Below, piece after piece: positions 15,908 to 25,618 of a DNA stretch of 53,835 nucleotides. Both the position numbers and the translations under genes were made by a program. The notes under the pieces were generated by a model. The model did no database searches and was not told where the DNA came from. It saw only the letters and a list, made by a program, of their open reading frames with translations. Origin of the DNA: an uncultured Pelagibacteraceae bacterium (GTDB lineage: Bacteria; Pseudomonadota; Alphaproteobacteria; Pelagibacterales; Pelagibacteraceae); contig CACLYO010000008.1 in assembly GCA_902611145.1 (NCBI GenBank), forward strand, positions 1-53,835. Direction: 5' to 3'. Numbering within the stretch: the first letter of the stretch is position 1; each line of letters opens with the position of its first letter.

Positions 15908-18461
15908 CAGATATTACAAAAGTTGGATAAAGTGCTAACAAAGAAAGAGGCAAAGGTTGATCTTGTTTTACAAATATAAATCCATCTGAATTGTAATCAT
16001 CAGTAAATTCAACTGTTTTATCTCCAGCTAATAAAGTAGATACTGGACTGTCCATATCACTAGATGTTGTTCTAAATGGCACGGTTTCAAGATTTGTTAA
16101 ACTTGGACCACATTTTACACCAACTGTGTTAAATAATCTTAATACTACTTTTGAAATTCTTTTAATTTTTCCTTGACCAGTTCCTTCAGCTGAGCCACCT
16201 TCAACTCTCATAGTTTGAAGAACGCTATCATAACCTAATCCAACTCTAACTTTTTTAGAACTTCTATCTAAAGTAATTCCACCACTTGAAACTATTTTAT
16301 CAGCGTGAGTTGATCCATCTGCTAAAATTTGAACTGTTTGTCCTTCAAGGTGATCTAATCCAGTAATTGATGTAGTAGCTGTTCCATCATAGCTTAAACC
16401 ACTATCTATAAAATGAAAATCTGTAGCTGTAGTTTCATCAAAATCAAAATCTGAGAAACATTCTACATATCGTCTAGTTGAGCCATTAACTATTCTTTTA
16501 ACAATAACCCAAAGCTCATCTTCATTTAATACTCCTGAAATTGAAGCGATACTTTCTACAACTGCATGAGTTTCGTTTTGAACTGTAAGTCTTGCTGTAT
16601 CATAACTTTTACAAGTTAAAAAACCAGTTGCCTCATGAGAGCTTTCTCTAATTGTAACAACCGCTGCTGCTGGATTAGCAACAGTAAAATCAGCGTGAGC
16701 ATTAATAGCAGTATAAAGATTATCTGCTGTTGTATTATTATTAGTTTCGGTTTTAAACTCACCTGTTCCAGCAGTTCCTGTTGTAGAAGTAAAAGTAACT
16801 TCTTCACCATTGGATTTTGTAAAAACTAATTTAGTTCCAGTTGCTATATTTGCATAATCAGAAACTGTAATTGTGCATTCTTGTCCAATGCCGCCTACTT
16901 TATGTCTTGTCCATGAAACAACATTTTCTGATCTTTGATAAGTAAGACAAGCTAAAACTCCATCATTTCTTACACACCATAAATTACTATCAGGTGATTG
17001 TTGATAAGACATTTCATCAATACCACTATCGGTGACGGTTTCATTTAATATTGTAAGATCAGGTGCAGAATAACCATCTACATCAAAATCATAAGCTAAT
17101 TCTCTAATTTTTCTTTTTGCCTTTTGTAAAAACAAAGTAGCATTTCCAGCTGGAACAGCATCAACAGTTGAGCTTCCATAAGAAGATTGTTTTTTAATGG
17201 TGACATTACTTGGAGTAACGGCAGCGTCAGTACCATCTGCACTAACTGTCCATTCACCACCAGAAGTTCCAACAATTAAAGTTCTAACAGCTTTTAAATA
17301 TCTAATTGCGTTAACTTGATTTGAAGCGATGGTATAAATCATAGCATCGTCAGCATTTGTGCCAACTGTCATATTTTCATAATCACCTGACTTAGAAAAA
17401 TATAAAGTTTGTGGCTCGTCTGTTGTGCCAGCAAAAACTAATCGTTGTTCAAAGAAAGATACACATGAAGGATGACCTGTTGTGTCAGAAAAAGCTCCTA
17501 ATGAAAATGTTGCTGTAGCATCTGTATTAGTAAAGGCTTTTGTAATTGTGCAGACAACAACTGTCGTATTTGTTCTAGCTGTTATTTTTGCTTCACCACT
17601 ATTAAATTTTAATATTCTTCCAACATCTGTTGTCGCCCAGCCATCACCACCATTAATTCCTGTTGTAGAACTAGCTGTAATATTAACACCAGTTCCAGTT
17701 CCTGAAGAAGCTGGAGTAAGTGTTGTTGCTGTAGTATTTTGAGATAAATAAGGTCCAGTTTCTGCAAAATCTACTTCTGATAATGTCCAACTTGTATGTC
17801 CAGTTCTTGAAAGTTTTGACACTTCATGAGAACTATGTGTGATGTATAAAACATCAGCACTTTGAGCAAATTTTAAATCAGGTAGTTGAGCTGTCGTATA
17901 ACTTGTTGTTATTTGATAAATTTTATTAGCAACTCCACCTGAAGAATAAGCAGTATAAGCTGATGAATTAATATCATTACCATCTACATCTTGTAATTCA
18001 AAAGTATTAGTAGTTTTATCTGCTACTTTAAAAGTTTTACCATTAACTTGCGTCATTCCAACTACACCAGTTATAATTACAAAGTCTCCATTAGAATATC
18101 CATGTGAGCTAGATGTAACTACAGCTGGATTAGCAGCAGTAATTCCAGTAATAGTTTTATTACTTTCTGTTATCTGACCTTTATCTTTAAAAAATCTTAT
18201 ATATAAATTTCCAAACTCCAACATATAAGTTTGAGTTGTAGAAAATTCAAAAGGTATTAATCTTGTTTTAGAAGAACTATCTTTTACTTCCGAAATAAAT
18301 TGAGTTCCTACTCTTCTAGTTGCTGCTCCTTGAGGATGCACCAACATATTCTCCATAGTTTTACATCCTGAAGAATATTTTTCAAAATCAGTTCTACCAT
18401 CTAGCTTTGCAGAAAATTCTCCTGATACAAAACTACTTAATGCTAATGTTGTTCTTGGCAT
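15900..18461 (-). CDS. Tail tubular protein B (nozzle)
   Basis: 853 aa. The N-terminus SGEFSAKLDGRTDFEKYSSG followed by NMLVHPQGAATRRVGTQF is the hallmark of gp12-like nozzle proteins. Residues about 103-177 look like an inserted small beta domain of the E1-FCCH type (SSSHGYSNGDFVIITG, VNGKTFKV, TNTFELQDVDG), a known insertion in phage tail tubes. The rest is beta-rich. The protein forms the distal tail through which DNA passes. Its start overlaps the preceding small gene by 29 bp. Confidence 0.85.
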   Translation of the reverse strand: MPRTTLALSSFVSGEFSAKLDGRTDFEKYSSGCKTMENMLVHPQGAATRRVGTQFISEVKDSSSKTRLIPFEFSTTQTYMLEFGNLYIRFFKDKGQITESNKTITGITAANPAVVTSSSHGYSNGDFVIITGVVGMTQVNGKTFKVADKTTNTFELQDVDGNDINSSAYTAYSSGGVANKIYQITTSYTTAQLPDLKFAQSADVLYITHSSHEVSKLSRTGHTSWTLSEVDFAETGPYLSQNTTATTLTPASSGTGTGVNITASSTTGINGGDGWATTDVGRILKFNSGEAKITARTNTTVVVCTITKAFTNTDATATFSLGAFSDTTGHPSCVSFFEQRLVFAGTTDEPQTLYFSKSGDYENMTVGTNADDAMIYTIASNQVNAIRYLKAVRTLIVGTSGGEWTVSADGTDAAVTPSNVTIKKQSSYGSSTVDAVPAGNATLFLQKAKRKIRELAYDFDVDGYSAPDLTILNETVTDSGIDEMSYQQSPDSNLWCVRNDGVLACLTYQRSENVVSWTRHKVGGIGQECTITVSDYANIATGTKLVFTKSNGEEVTFTSTTGTAGTGEFKTETNNNTTADNLYTAINAHADFTVANPAAAVVTIRESSHEATGFLTCKSYDTARLTVQNETHAVVESIASISGVLNEDELWVIVKRIVNGSTRRYVECFSDFDFDETTATDFHFIDSGLSYDGTATTSITGLDHLEGQTVQILADGSTHADKIVSSGGITLDRSSKKVRVGLGYDSVLQTMRVEGGSAEGTGQGKIKRISKVVLRLFNTVGVKCGPSLTNLETVPFRTTSSDMDSPVSTLLAGDKTVEFTDDYNSDGFIFVKQDQPLPLSLLALYPTFVISDG

Positions 18462-18663
18462 ATTTCTTTTTCCAAATGTCCTCTTGAGTTAAACCTATTT
18501 CGTCTATTTTTTGTTTTGATCTATGGTTAATTTCTTTATGATCGATAATTTCTACTAAAGCGTATCGATAAATTTTATTACTATTCTGCCACTCAAAATG
18601 AATTAAGTGTCTTGGTTTTACATATAAAGATATGTTTCTTGGATCAAAAGCTGCTTTGACCAT
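18433..18663 (-). CDS. Small hypothetical protein between tail tubes A and B
   Basis: 76 aa, charged, no membrane segment, no family recognised. It overlaps the start of the nozzle gene by 29 bp and abuts the tail tube A stop by one base. The conserved position suggests a tail assembly factor, but there is no direct evidence. Confidence 0.55.
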   Translation of the reverse strand: MVKAAFDPRNISLYVKPRHLIHFEWQNSNKIYRYALVEIIDHKEINHRSKQKIDEIGLTQEDIWKKKYAKNNISIK

Positions 18664-19241
18664 TATAGTCTAGCATCTGTAAATTCGTTTGCTTCAACTG
18701 TATCTAAGCTATTTTCTGTAGCATCTATAAATCTAGCTTCTCTTAATCTTTCATCAGCTCTAGTCATATAATTATTAGCTAACGTTGCATTGTTTGTTAT
18801 GGAATAACATATGTCTGCTGCTAATTGATGACTAATTGCTTCTCTTAAATAAACATCATAATTATTTGGATCTTCGTCTAAAGCTACATAAACGAGATAC
18901 ACAGTTGTCTGATCTGTTATTATGTTTTTACCTTCAACTTTATAAGGTAAATCAGCAGCTATACTATCTGTAGTTCCATTATGAATTTTCATCACTCTAA
19001 GAAAATCACTAGGTAGAGCATAAGAATAATCAAATTCCACTACTGGAGCTGTACTATTTCTTGCAAGTTCTACACGCTTAATTAAGCAGTTCCAATTATG
19101 ACCTCTAAATACTCTATTTCTAACTGGCTCATACCTTTGATTACATAATCTAGCATTTTTAGTATCTTCCGTTAAAGCTGAGATTGTTGACGCACCTATA
19201 AGATTGAGTGCTGAATTGCAGATATTTACAACACTAGCCAT
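18663..19241 (-). CDS. Tail tubular protein A (gp11-like adaptor)
   Basis: 192 aa. The opening VNICNSALNLIGASTISALTEDTKNARLCNQRYE and the later LREAISHQLAADICYSIT are the standard pattern of gp11-like adaptor proteins, which join the portal to the nozzle (only key motifs listed). Location directly before tail tube B agrees. One-base overlap (TAATG) with the 32-aa gene upstream. Confidence 0.85.
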   Translation of the reverse strand: MASVVNICNSALNLIGASTISALTEDTKNARLCNQRYEPVRNRVFRGHNWNCLIKRVELARNSTAPVVEFDYSYALPSDFLRVMKIHNGTTDSIAADLPYKVEGKNIITDQTTVYLVYVALDEDPNNYDVYLREAISHQLAADICYSITNNATLANNYMTRADERLREARFIDATENSLDTVEANEFTDARL

Positions 19242-19339
19242 TATAATACCGCACTAATTACAATAATAATAATAGCAGCAATAACAGCAATTTTAATTGT
19301 TGTGCTTCTGCTATTCCAATACTTGATTATATCTCTCAT
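19241..19339 (-). CDS. 32-aa single-TM protein
   Basis: The minus strand from 19339 encodes MRDIIKYWNSRSTTIKIAV followed by an Ile/Val/Ala-rich membrane helix to the stop. A GGAGAAT ribosome-binding site lies 4-5 nt upstream. Start and stop each overlap the neighbouring gene by one base, so it fits the gene chain exactly. Function unknown. Confidence 0.65.
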   Translation of the reverse strand: MRDIIKYWNSRSTTIKIAVIAAIIIIVISAVL

Positions 19340-19563
19340 TATATATTCTCCATTTTAATTTCTTTACAGTTAAATCTGATTGCTAATTTTTGTTTAGTAA
19401 TTTCTTCTTTATCTAAACTTGCTAAATGACTATACGATTGTTTATATCCTTCAAGAATACAGTCATAATAATTATTAAATTCTAAAGATACTACCTTTTC
19501 TGAATAACAAACAGGCTCTACATTAGAGAATGAGCAAAGGTAAAGTATAATTATATATTTCAT
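19339..19563 (-). CDS. Small secreted Cys protein
   Basis: 74 aa: short hydrophobic signal-like N-terminus (KYIIILYLCSF), then CYSE, DCILEGY and FNCKE, giving spaced cysteines that could form disulfides. I recall similar small proteins next to capsid genes in marine phages; no function is known. It is separated from the capsid cluster by a hairpin. Confidence 0.6.
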   Translation of the reverse strand: MKYIIILYLCSFSNVEPVCYSEKVVSLEFNNYYDCILEGYKQSYSHLASLDKEEITKQKLAIRFNCKEIKMENI

Positions 19564-19580
19564 TAAATTCTTTTTTGCAT

Positions 19581-19616
19581 TCTAGGCGAGTTCCACTCTC
19601 GCTTTCCTCGCCTAAA
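19581..19616 (-). terminator. Hairpin downstream of capsid/decoration genes
   Basis: TAGGCGAG (19583-19590) pairs with CTCGCCTA (19607-19614), a perfect 8-bp GC-rich stem with a 16-nt loop, unusual in such AT-rich DNA. In the direction of the late genes no T-run follows immediately. It may be a partial terminator or an mRNA-stabilising hairpin that sets high capsid expression relative to downstream genes. Confidence 0.5.
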
Positions 19617-19626
19617 ATTTTATTGT

Positions 19627-20106
19627 CTAGTTAACAACATAGTGAATGTTAAAGCTCATATCACCTTCAGTTCCACCAGCAGCAGCCATAGTAGCAGCTA
19701 TGTAGTAGTAACCTCCAGGATCAGCTGAAGCTCCAGCCATTTCCCACATTGTTTTTCCAGCAGTATTTATGTCAGCAGCTTCAAATCTTACATCCGCCAT
19801 TGCAGCAGCATCAGCCACCGCACTTGCGAAATAATCTTCGTCTACTACTGTTCCATCTGATTGATAAATACCAACATTGAATGTGCATGATCCACCAAAT
19901 GTGTCTGACGCAATCCAAATTTGTGGAACGGTCGCATTACTTGGTATCGGTGCTAACATTACAATATCGTTATCATCACTATCTCCAGCCGCAACAACTA
20001 TAGTACCTTGAGCTACACGCATTGATCCGTGTAGAAGTGCCGAGTTGTTTTGTACTTGAGGTGTAGCTTCGAAATTCGAAACTAACGTTGAGTTTGCAGT
20101 ACCCAT
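19627..20106 (-). CDS. Virion structural protein beside capsid (decoration-like)
   Basis: 159 aa, Ala/Gly/Asp-rich and beta-rich, with richer GC and codon use like the capsid gene, suggesting high expression. No transmembrane segment. It follows the major capsid gene and precedes a strong hairpin, as expected for an abundant head decoration or head fibre protein. The role is inferred from position and composition. Confidence 0.55.
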   Translation of the reverse strand: MGTANSTLVSNFEATPQVQNNSALLHGSMRVAQGTIVVAAGDSDDNDIVMLAPIPSNATVPQIWIASDTFGGSCTFNVGIYQSDGTVVDEDYFASAVADAAAMADVRFEAADINTAGKTMWEMAGASADPGGYYYIAATMAAAGGTEGDMSFNIHYVVN

Positions 20107-20127
20107 ATGATTATATCTCCTCTATTA

Positions 20128-21000
20128 TTACTCGTTACAAGGTATCTGAACAACTTTTTCTTCTTCCATTCTAACAGCACCAATATCCATACCGTAATAA
20201 ACTTGAGTAGAATATGATTTGTCAGCTCTTTCAGAAATTTTAGCCGATACGTCATTACCGATAGCTAGTTTCACAGCATCTTCTGTAAAACCAAAACATA
20301 ATCTATCAGTTGTGTATGTAGCGTCTTTGTTCAGTCTTGTTGACATTATGAAATTAAATCCAAGAAAACTATCTACTTGTCCTGAAGCTAAAGCTTTAAC
20401 TGTATTATAGTCTGAGCTAGTTACTTCAGTAGTTGCTAGTAAGTCTTGAACTTGTTTTGGACCACAAACTAAGTATCTCTTCAAAGAAGGATCAACATCG
20501 TTGTTATCCAATATGTACTTAGCACTTCTAAGTTTTGCAATAGTCATACCATCTGATTGGTCTGAAGTTGCAGTCTTTTGAGTACTAGGTAAAGCAGTTG
20601 ATGTTCCACCTGCAACACCAGTATTAGCTGAAGCATTCATAGCAGTAATGATGACATCATCTATACTTCTATTCATTGCAGCAGCAGCTGCTCTTGCGTA
20701 TGTGCTAGTTGGATCAATTAATGCTCTTACTTTATCAGCATCATCAACTAAATCCGCCCATTCATACGTTGCCAAAGATACTCTACGTCTTGAGTGTGGA
20801 GTGTCGATTTGAGGCGTATCGCTATGTCTGCTAGTTTTTAACTGAGCAGCAGTAACTCCGATTTGATCGAAGAACGCGTTTTTTCCTCTAACTTTTTCCA
20901 CATCAACAGCAGATCGTAACTTTGAGCCAGTTTGTTGTGCCAACATCGACACATTAGCCGAATATTGCTCAACAAAACTTGTAGTTATATTTACACTCAT
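20128..21000 (-). CDS. Major capsid protein
   Basis: 290 aa. The N-terminus MSVNITTSFVEQYSANVSML and later TYEWADLVDDADKVR, NRSIDDVIITAM and GFNFIMSTRL are typical of the podovirus capsid family with HK97 fold (Phage_cap_P2-like). It forms the icosahedral shell. Gene order portal-scaffold-capsid is intact. The good ribosome-binding site AGGAG precedes the start, and a 165-bp untranslated region separates it from the scaffold gene. Confidence 0.9.
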   Translation of the reverse strand: MSVNITTSFVEQYSANVSMLAQQTGSKLRSAVDVEKVRGKNAFFDQIGVTAAQLKTSRHSDTPQIDTPHSRRRVSLATYEWADLVDDADKVRALIDPTSTYARAAAAAMNRSIDDVIITAMNASANTGVAGGTSTALPSTQKTATSDQSDGMTIAKLRSAKYILDNNDVDPSLKRYLVCGPKQVQDLLATTEVTSSDYNTVKALASGQVDSFLGFNFIMSTRLNKDATYTTDRLCFGFTEDAVKLAIGNDVSAKISERADKSYSTQVYYGMDIGAVRMEEEKVVQIPCNE

Positions 21001-21164
21001 AGTAAATACTCCTATTGTTAGATTGTTAATGTTAAGTTTTTCGGTTGGTTGTCCTTAAAGGACCATCCTCTATTTAACATCTAGTCGATGATAGTCTTTC
21101 CTAATGTCAACAAAGGTCTTGCGATTGTCTTTGTATTTTATTTATCTAATTGCTTAGACAAATT
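21001..21164 (-). promoter_or_regulatory. Leader region upstream of capsid gene
   Basis: This is the longest gap in the structural operon. It contains a TTGACA at 21110-21105 (minus) but only a poor -10 at 17-bp spacing, and a small hairpin GTCCTTAAAGGAC near 21050. It may hold a capsid promoter or mRNA-processing site; evidence is weak. Confidence 0.3.
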
Positions 21165-22034
21165 CTATTCAACATTTTCTTCGTTATTTTTTTTACGAAT
21201 TAATGCTGCAACTTCCTCTACAGCTTGAGTGTGATTAGGATGATTTTTATCCCAATAAGCTGAGCCTGTTTGTTGTAATGTTGCAATTTGTTTATTAATT
21301 TCAGGTACAGTTAAATAAGGAACTTGATCTCCTTTAACTATTGTATCTTCTGATAACTTATTAGCCAAATTAACAAATGCTTTTATTACTTGAGGATTAT
21401 CTCCTAAACGAGATCCATCCTGTAAAAGAGTATCATTAATAAACTCTTTACCAAGTGTAGCATGAGCTAAGTTTTTTGCAGATTGTATCTGTCTATCAAA
21501 AGTAGCGCCATATTCTTTTCTCAATTCTTTAGCGCTTTCTTCTTGCGCTAATTTCATTTTAGCTTGTTGATCTTCACTACCTTTGTTAATAACGTCATTA
21601 TAATACTTCATTATACCTTGAGCTTGTCGTGGCAATAAACCAAGTTTAACTGCCTCAGCACTAAAACTTTTTAAAGTGTCATCATCTACTTTATGACCTT
21701 CAGGTAAATCGTATTTATAAGCTTCTGCGTTATCAGGTGTTCCTAATTTCTTATATACTTCTTTCCAATCTTCGTCAGTCGCATATTTATTTGGAACATT
21801 TATCTTATCACCACCTACTAATTTTTGTGAGTGTAGATAAGACTTTACAAAATCATCCATATTGGAAAAATTCTGTAAAGATTTTTCTTCTTTATAAGCT
21901 TCAGGAATTAATGTTTTAAAATCAATTTCTTTTGGCTGTTCTGTTGTTGTTTCCGATGTCAGCGTTGTAGTTGTCTGCACATCAGGTTGAATTGGTTGCT
22001 GTTCTGTTGCAACTGCTTCAGTTGTCTGATCCAT
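21165..22034 (-). CDS. Scaffolding protein
   Basis: 289 aa: Thr/Gln-rich acidic N-terminus, then mostly helical with LPEGHKVDDDTL and LGLLPRQAQGIMKYY, motifs shared by podovirus scaffolding proteins. A hydrophilic, helical, acidic protein encoded between portal and capsid is the expected scaffold that guides procapsid assembly and then leaves. Confidence 0.85.
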   Translation of the reverse strand: MDQTTEAVATEQQPIQPDVQTTTTLTSETTTEQPKEIDFKTLIPEAYKEEKSLQNFSNMDDFVKSYLHSQKLVGGDKINVPNKYATDEDWKEVYKKLGTPDNAEAYKYDLPEGHKVDDDTLKSFSAEAVKLGLLPRQAQGIMKYYNDVINKGSEDQQAKMKLAQEESAKELRKEYGATFDRQIQSAKNLAHATLGKEFINDTLLQDGSRLGDNPQVIKAFVNLANKLSEDTIVKGDQVPYLTVPEINKQIATLQQTGSAYWDKNHPNHTQAVEEVAALIRKKNNEENVE

Positions 22035-22038
22035 TAGA

Positions 22039-22266
22039 TTACTCCTCTAGTTTTTTATTGATCATGCTTTTTATAAAAATCAACACACTACGTTGACCTT
22101 CTAAAAAAGCTGTTTCGTGACTGTTGGTTTTATCATGTGTCGTCACAAACTCATGACATCGTTTTTCTAAATCCTCGATAACTTTTTTTCCATCATCGGA
22201 ATTGAAAACAATTTTGTAATTTTTTATTAAGCTTATTAAAGCTTTATTGCTGTCTGTCGGCTTCAT
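22039..22266 (-). CDS. Bbp19-like small protein
   Basis: 75 aa. The pattern VFNSDDGKKVIEDLEKRC then ETAFLEGQRSVLIFI matches the Bbp19 family of short phage proteins located between portal and scaffold. Role unknown, probably head morphogenesis. It overlaps the end of the portal gene by 23 bp. Confidence 0.7.
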   Translation of the reverse strand: MKPTDSNKALISLIKNYKIVFNSDDGKKVIEDLEKRCHEFVTTHDKTNSHETAFLEGQRSVLIFIKSMINKKLEE

Positions 22267-23866
22267 TTATAGCCTGAACTGCTGGTGCAACATTTTTAGC
22301 CACTTGGCTTTCTTGCACAGCATTCATCATTTCCATTTGTTGTTGTTGAGCTGCTTGTTTTTGTTCTGTTATTTGTTGTACCTGAGCATCTGATCTAATT
22401 ACTTTTGCTGGTATTCCAAGAATTTTTATAATTTCTTTAACCAAACCTTGAGGATCAATATAATCTGTGACTGGAGCTACTTGTCCAATTGAGCCAAATA
22501 TTTCTAATCCTCTTATAATAGAACTTAACTCTTGTCCTTTTTGAGCTAGAGCCATTGGTGATACATATTCAACATCTATCTCTTGATCTATTAAAATTTC
22601 AGGAGCTGGTTTAAATAAATTATTTCTAAGCATAATATTAAATACTCTAATAACTGTTGGATTTAATAACTCTACTTGTAATCTTCCAAGTGTCGGACCA
22701 AGTATTCTCATTTTCTCCTCAGACCTTTGAGCAACTTCTGTTGCTGTCATATTTCTATTTTCTGTAACTAAAAGCTGATCAACATGGAAAGTTTGAGAAA
22801 TAGCTTTTCTTCTTTGTTCTTCCATATTTAAACCTAATGGATTGTTAGCTCCAATATTTAATGGCTCAATACGATCTCTACTTCCTGATCTATAATAATT
22901 TAAAGATCCTGGAGCAGTTCTAATTGGTAGCATCATTGCATCATCAGGTACTAGTAGAGGAGGATCAACTTGCTTTTGTGCAGCTTTTAATCCAACCTCA
23001 CACATCTTATTTAACACCTTTACATCAGGTAATGAGTTCATTCCAGGCGATCTGCCATAGATTTCGTTTGACGCTTTTAAAAAACGTGGAACGACATAAG
23101 GAAATTCTCTAAATCCACCGATGGAAATAATGTTATTACTTTCCATTTCCATATAAATAGAAATAAAAGGCATATTCATATTATCTTCTTTTTTAGGATT
23201 ATAAATATCTCTTGGCTTTACAACATGGCAAAATTCAACATCATCAAATGGAGAATTTTTAAATACATTCTGAGCTTCTCTACTTAAATTTTCTAAACCA
23301 AATTTTTCAGCAGCAGCTTTTGCAGTAATTTTAAATCTTCTATACATACAATCAACTAAACCTTTAGCATTTTCAGAAATATAAATTTCTTTAATGTGTC
23401 TAGCAGAAAAACGAACTATATCAGTTTCGTCCTCTTCAATAAACATTGCCGCTGTGCCGAAAGCACAAAGGTCATGGTAAGTTTCAAAAACCTCTTGTTG
23501 AAAGTTTGATCTTTGAAAAGCGATATACATTTTATCTGTAACATCTTCTAACCATTCTTTAGCTTCATCGTTTTCATTTAAAATTGTTTCTTTAAATCTA
23601 AGTGAAAACCATCTGTTTGCGCTGCTAGTTAACATACCATGTAAAGAACTAGCTAATAATTCTAGTGAATGAATTGCTGTAGCATCAAAAACGTCTATGT
23701 GTCTTTTATCTCCTCTAACCTTTTCATCTACAATATCTGATTTTCTTGGTATTACTAAATCCGCTACTTCTTGCCAATGTGTCTCCCAGTTGGATCTTCT
23801 GTCCATTAAACGAGACATATTATTTTTTAGCTCAGCAGATAAAGCTTTATGTTTTTGATCTTGCAT
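22244..23866 (-). CDS. Portal (head-to-tail connector) protein
   Basis: 540 aa, the usual length for gp8-like connectors. Motifs include RRSNWETHWQEVADLVIP (about 23-40), LLASSLHGMLTSSANRWF (about 70-87) and GRSPGMNSLPDVKVLNKM in the middle; the C-terminal tail is Gln-rich. It forms the dodecameric vertex through which DNA is packaged and to which the tail binds. Located between large terminase/small proteins and the scaffold. Confidence 0.95.
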   Translation of the reverse strand: MQDQKHKALSAELKNNMSRLMDRRSNWETHWQEVADLVIPRKSDIVDEKVRGDKRHIDVFDATAIHSLELLASSLHGMLTSSANRWFSLRFKETILNENDEAKEWLEDVTDKMYIAFQRSNFQQEVFETYHDLCAFGTAAMFIEEDETDIVRFSARHIKEIYISENAKGLVDCMYRRFKITAKAAAEKFGLENLSREAQNVFKNSPFDDVEFCHVVKPRDIYNPKKEDNMNMPFISIYMEMESNNIISIGGFREFPYVVPRFLKASNEIYGRSPGMNSLPDVKVLNKMCEVGLKAAQKQVDPPLLVPDDAMMLPIRTAPGSLNYYRSGSRDRIEPLNIGANNPLGLNMEEQRRKAISQTFHVDQLLVTENRNMTATEVAQRSEEKMRILGPTLGRLQVELLNPTVIRVFNIMLRNNLFKPAPEILIDQEIDVEYVSPMALAQKGQELSSIIRGLEIFGSIGQVAPVTDYIDPQGLVKEIIKILGIPAKVIRSDAQVQQITEQKQAAQQQQMEMMNAVQESQVAKNVAPAVQAINEADRQQ

Positions 23867-23869
23867 TAA

Positions 23870-24097
23870 TTATCCTAATAAAGTTCTGTAAGACAAAGTT
23901 AAATCTTCATCACTAACACCTAAGTTAGTAGATTTTCTTCCTCTTCTTTTTATAGACGACATTCTTTGTTGTGCTAGTTCAGCAGTAGTTGGACCAGCTG
24001 GTGATTTTTTAACAGCAGCCTTTTGAATTGTTTGTGCTATTGGTTTTGGTTTTGGCTTACTAACTGTTCTAACAACTCGTCTTGCAAATCCACCCAT
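23870..24097 (-). CDS. Small basic virion-region protein (RGRKST...LLG motif)
   Basis: 75 aa, basic N-terminal half with KPKPKP, ending RRGRKSTNLG and RTLLG. The C-terminal motif is shared with the neighbouring 78-aa protein, so the two are probably diverged paralogues. Similar short proteins occur next to the portal of T7-like phages. Function unknown. Confidence 0.6.
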   Translation of the reverse strand: MGGFARRVVRTVSKPKPKPIAQTIQKAAVKKSPAGPTTAELAQQRMSSIKRRGRKSTNLGVSDEDLTLSYRTLLG

Positions 24098-24107
24098 ATA
24101 ATTCTCC

Positions 24108-24344
24108 TTAACCTAATAAAGTTTTTTGTTCGTATTCTTCTTCAGATATTTCATTCAATCCTTTAGCTGAAGTTAATATTGTTGATTGTCTGCCTTTTCT
24201 TGCTAAAGCTCTTCTTCTTTCATCAGCTTCAGCAGCAGCGTCTCTAGCTGTATCTACAGCATCTGGCACATCTGCAACTTTAGGCAATTCAATTTGTGGC
24301 ATTGATGGCATTTTAGGCATAAACATTTTAGCAATGAATGACAT
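24108..24344 (-). CDS. Small virion-region protein, paralogue of neighbour
   Basis: 78 aa: N-terminal MFMPKMPSMPQIELPK, Ala/Asp/Arg-rich helix, then RKGRQSTILT and EQKTLLG, matching the C-terminus of the adjacent 75-aa protein. Probably a portal- or head-associated factor; role unknown. Confidence 0.6.
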   Translation of the reverse strand: MSFIAKMFMPKMPSMPQIELPKVADVPDAVDTARDAAAEADERRRALARKGRQSTILTSAKGLNEISEEEYEQKTLLG

Positions 24345-24346
24345 AA

Positions 24347-25618
24347 TTATAATATCCTGTAATCACCTTCAGCAATAAGCTGACGGTTTTTGTTGGTTAA
24401 TGTTTGTTCTTGTATTCCAGTAGCCAAACATCTTAAAGCATCCATTGGATGACTTGAGAAATCATGGACTGGTTTTATTTTATAAACTCTTTCCTTATCA
24501 TTATATTTTCTATGATAATGTCTAAGAGCTATTAGTAAATCCGAGCAGTTATCGCTGTTTATTTTACATCTAGGTAAAATCATTTTAACAGCATGAATAC
24601 CATCTTCTAAAGGTATTCGTGGACTAACTCTAAATCTAATTCCGTAATTACTTGCAACTTCACGTCTTGTATAACCTGAACTAAAGTCAGTTTGTTCAAC
24701 ATCATGCGGTGCATAATGATTGCCATAAATATATTCTTTTTCTTTTAATACTTCTGCATAATGAGGCAATGCTTCTTTTTCATTCTCATAGTAATCAATA
24801 ATATGAATATTATGATTTATCTGTTGAAAAAAAATAATTGAACAAGCATCCGTATAACCTAAATCCCAAGCAGTATGTACTAAGTGTGCTGGATCATAAG
24901 GAATATTACCTATTCTTTTTGCTTCATCTAAATCGTCAACTAAAGTTCCATAGATTGATCCTGAGATATTTCCAATAAAAGAACATTCAAATTCTTGATT
25001 GTATTTAGCTTCACCCATCACAGCAAGTGCGGCATCCAATTCTTCTTTGTCTACAATATTTGTGTCAGATGCTTTAGCTTTATATGAATACCATTTATCA
25101 TCGGATTGAGATTTTAAATAATAATCATAAAAAATATTATTCATTCCTTTTGGAGTACCAATAAGAAACATTTTTCCTCTTCGATCCGAAAGTGCTGGTG
25201 TAATAACCTCGTCAATCAATCCTTGAGAAACTTGAGCTACCTCGTCAATTGCCACCATGTCTAAATAAATTCCTCTAATGCTATCAAAATTTTCTGATGA
25301 TAATAAAGTTATTCTAGCACCATTAATAAAATCACATCTTAGTTCACTCTCATTCCATTTTGTGCCTGGAATAGATTTTGTATAATATTTTAAGTAATCC
25401 CAAGCTATTGACTTTGCCTGTTTATAAGTTGGAGCAATGTAAGCCAAACGTGGATTATGATTTTTATTTATTAAAGCCGCGCGAATTAAATGATTAAGTA
25501 CCATAACGGTTTTGCCAAATCTTCTATGACAACATAAAACCGCATATCTATAATTATCTAATTCTTTGTGTACCAATGCCTGTTGAGGTCTTGGCTTGTA
25601 TGGTATTGTTATTTTCAT
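24347..25618 (-). CDS. terL: Terminase large subunit
   Basis: 423 aa from the chosen start (MKITIPYKPRPQQ). Walker A CHRRFGKT (30-37), Walker B MVAIDEV (D125, E126), coupling motif IGTPKG, and RNase-H-fold nuclease beginning TAWDLGYTDA (D252) and ending MDALRC. It packages DNA into the procapsid and cuts it. An upstream in-frame ATG at 25663 would add 15 residues, but the motif order and a GGAA upstream favour 25618. The start overlaps the end of the methyltransferase gene by 65 bp. Confidence 0.95.
   Translation of the reverse strand: MKITIPYKPRPQQALVHKELDNYRYAVLCCHRRFGKTVMVLNHLIRAALINKNHNPRLAYIAPTYKQAKSIAWDYLKYYTKSIPGTKWNESELRCDFINGARITLLSSENFDSIRGIYLDMVAIDEVAQVSQGLIDEVITPALSDRRGKMFLIGTPKGMNNIFYDYYLKSQSDDKWYSYKAKASDTNIVDKEELDAALAVMGEAKYNQEFECSFIGNISGSIYGTLVDDLDEAKRIGNIPYDPAHLVHTAWDLGYTDACSIIFFQQINHNIHIIDYYENEKEALPHYAEVLKEKEYIYGNHYAPHDVEQTDFSSGYTRREVASNYGIRFRVSPRIPLEDGIHAVKMILPRCKINSDNCSDLLIALRHYHRKYNDKERVYKIKPVHDFSSHPMDALRCLATGIQEQTLTNKNRQLIAEGDYRIL

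Noticed and set aside
16616..16829. Overlapping frames on both strands inside tail tube B (Leu/Gln- and Ser/Cys-rich)
   Set aside because: Compositional shadows of a Thr/Ala-rich coding stretch in the nozzle gene.
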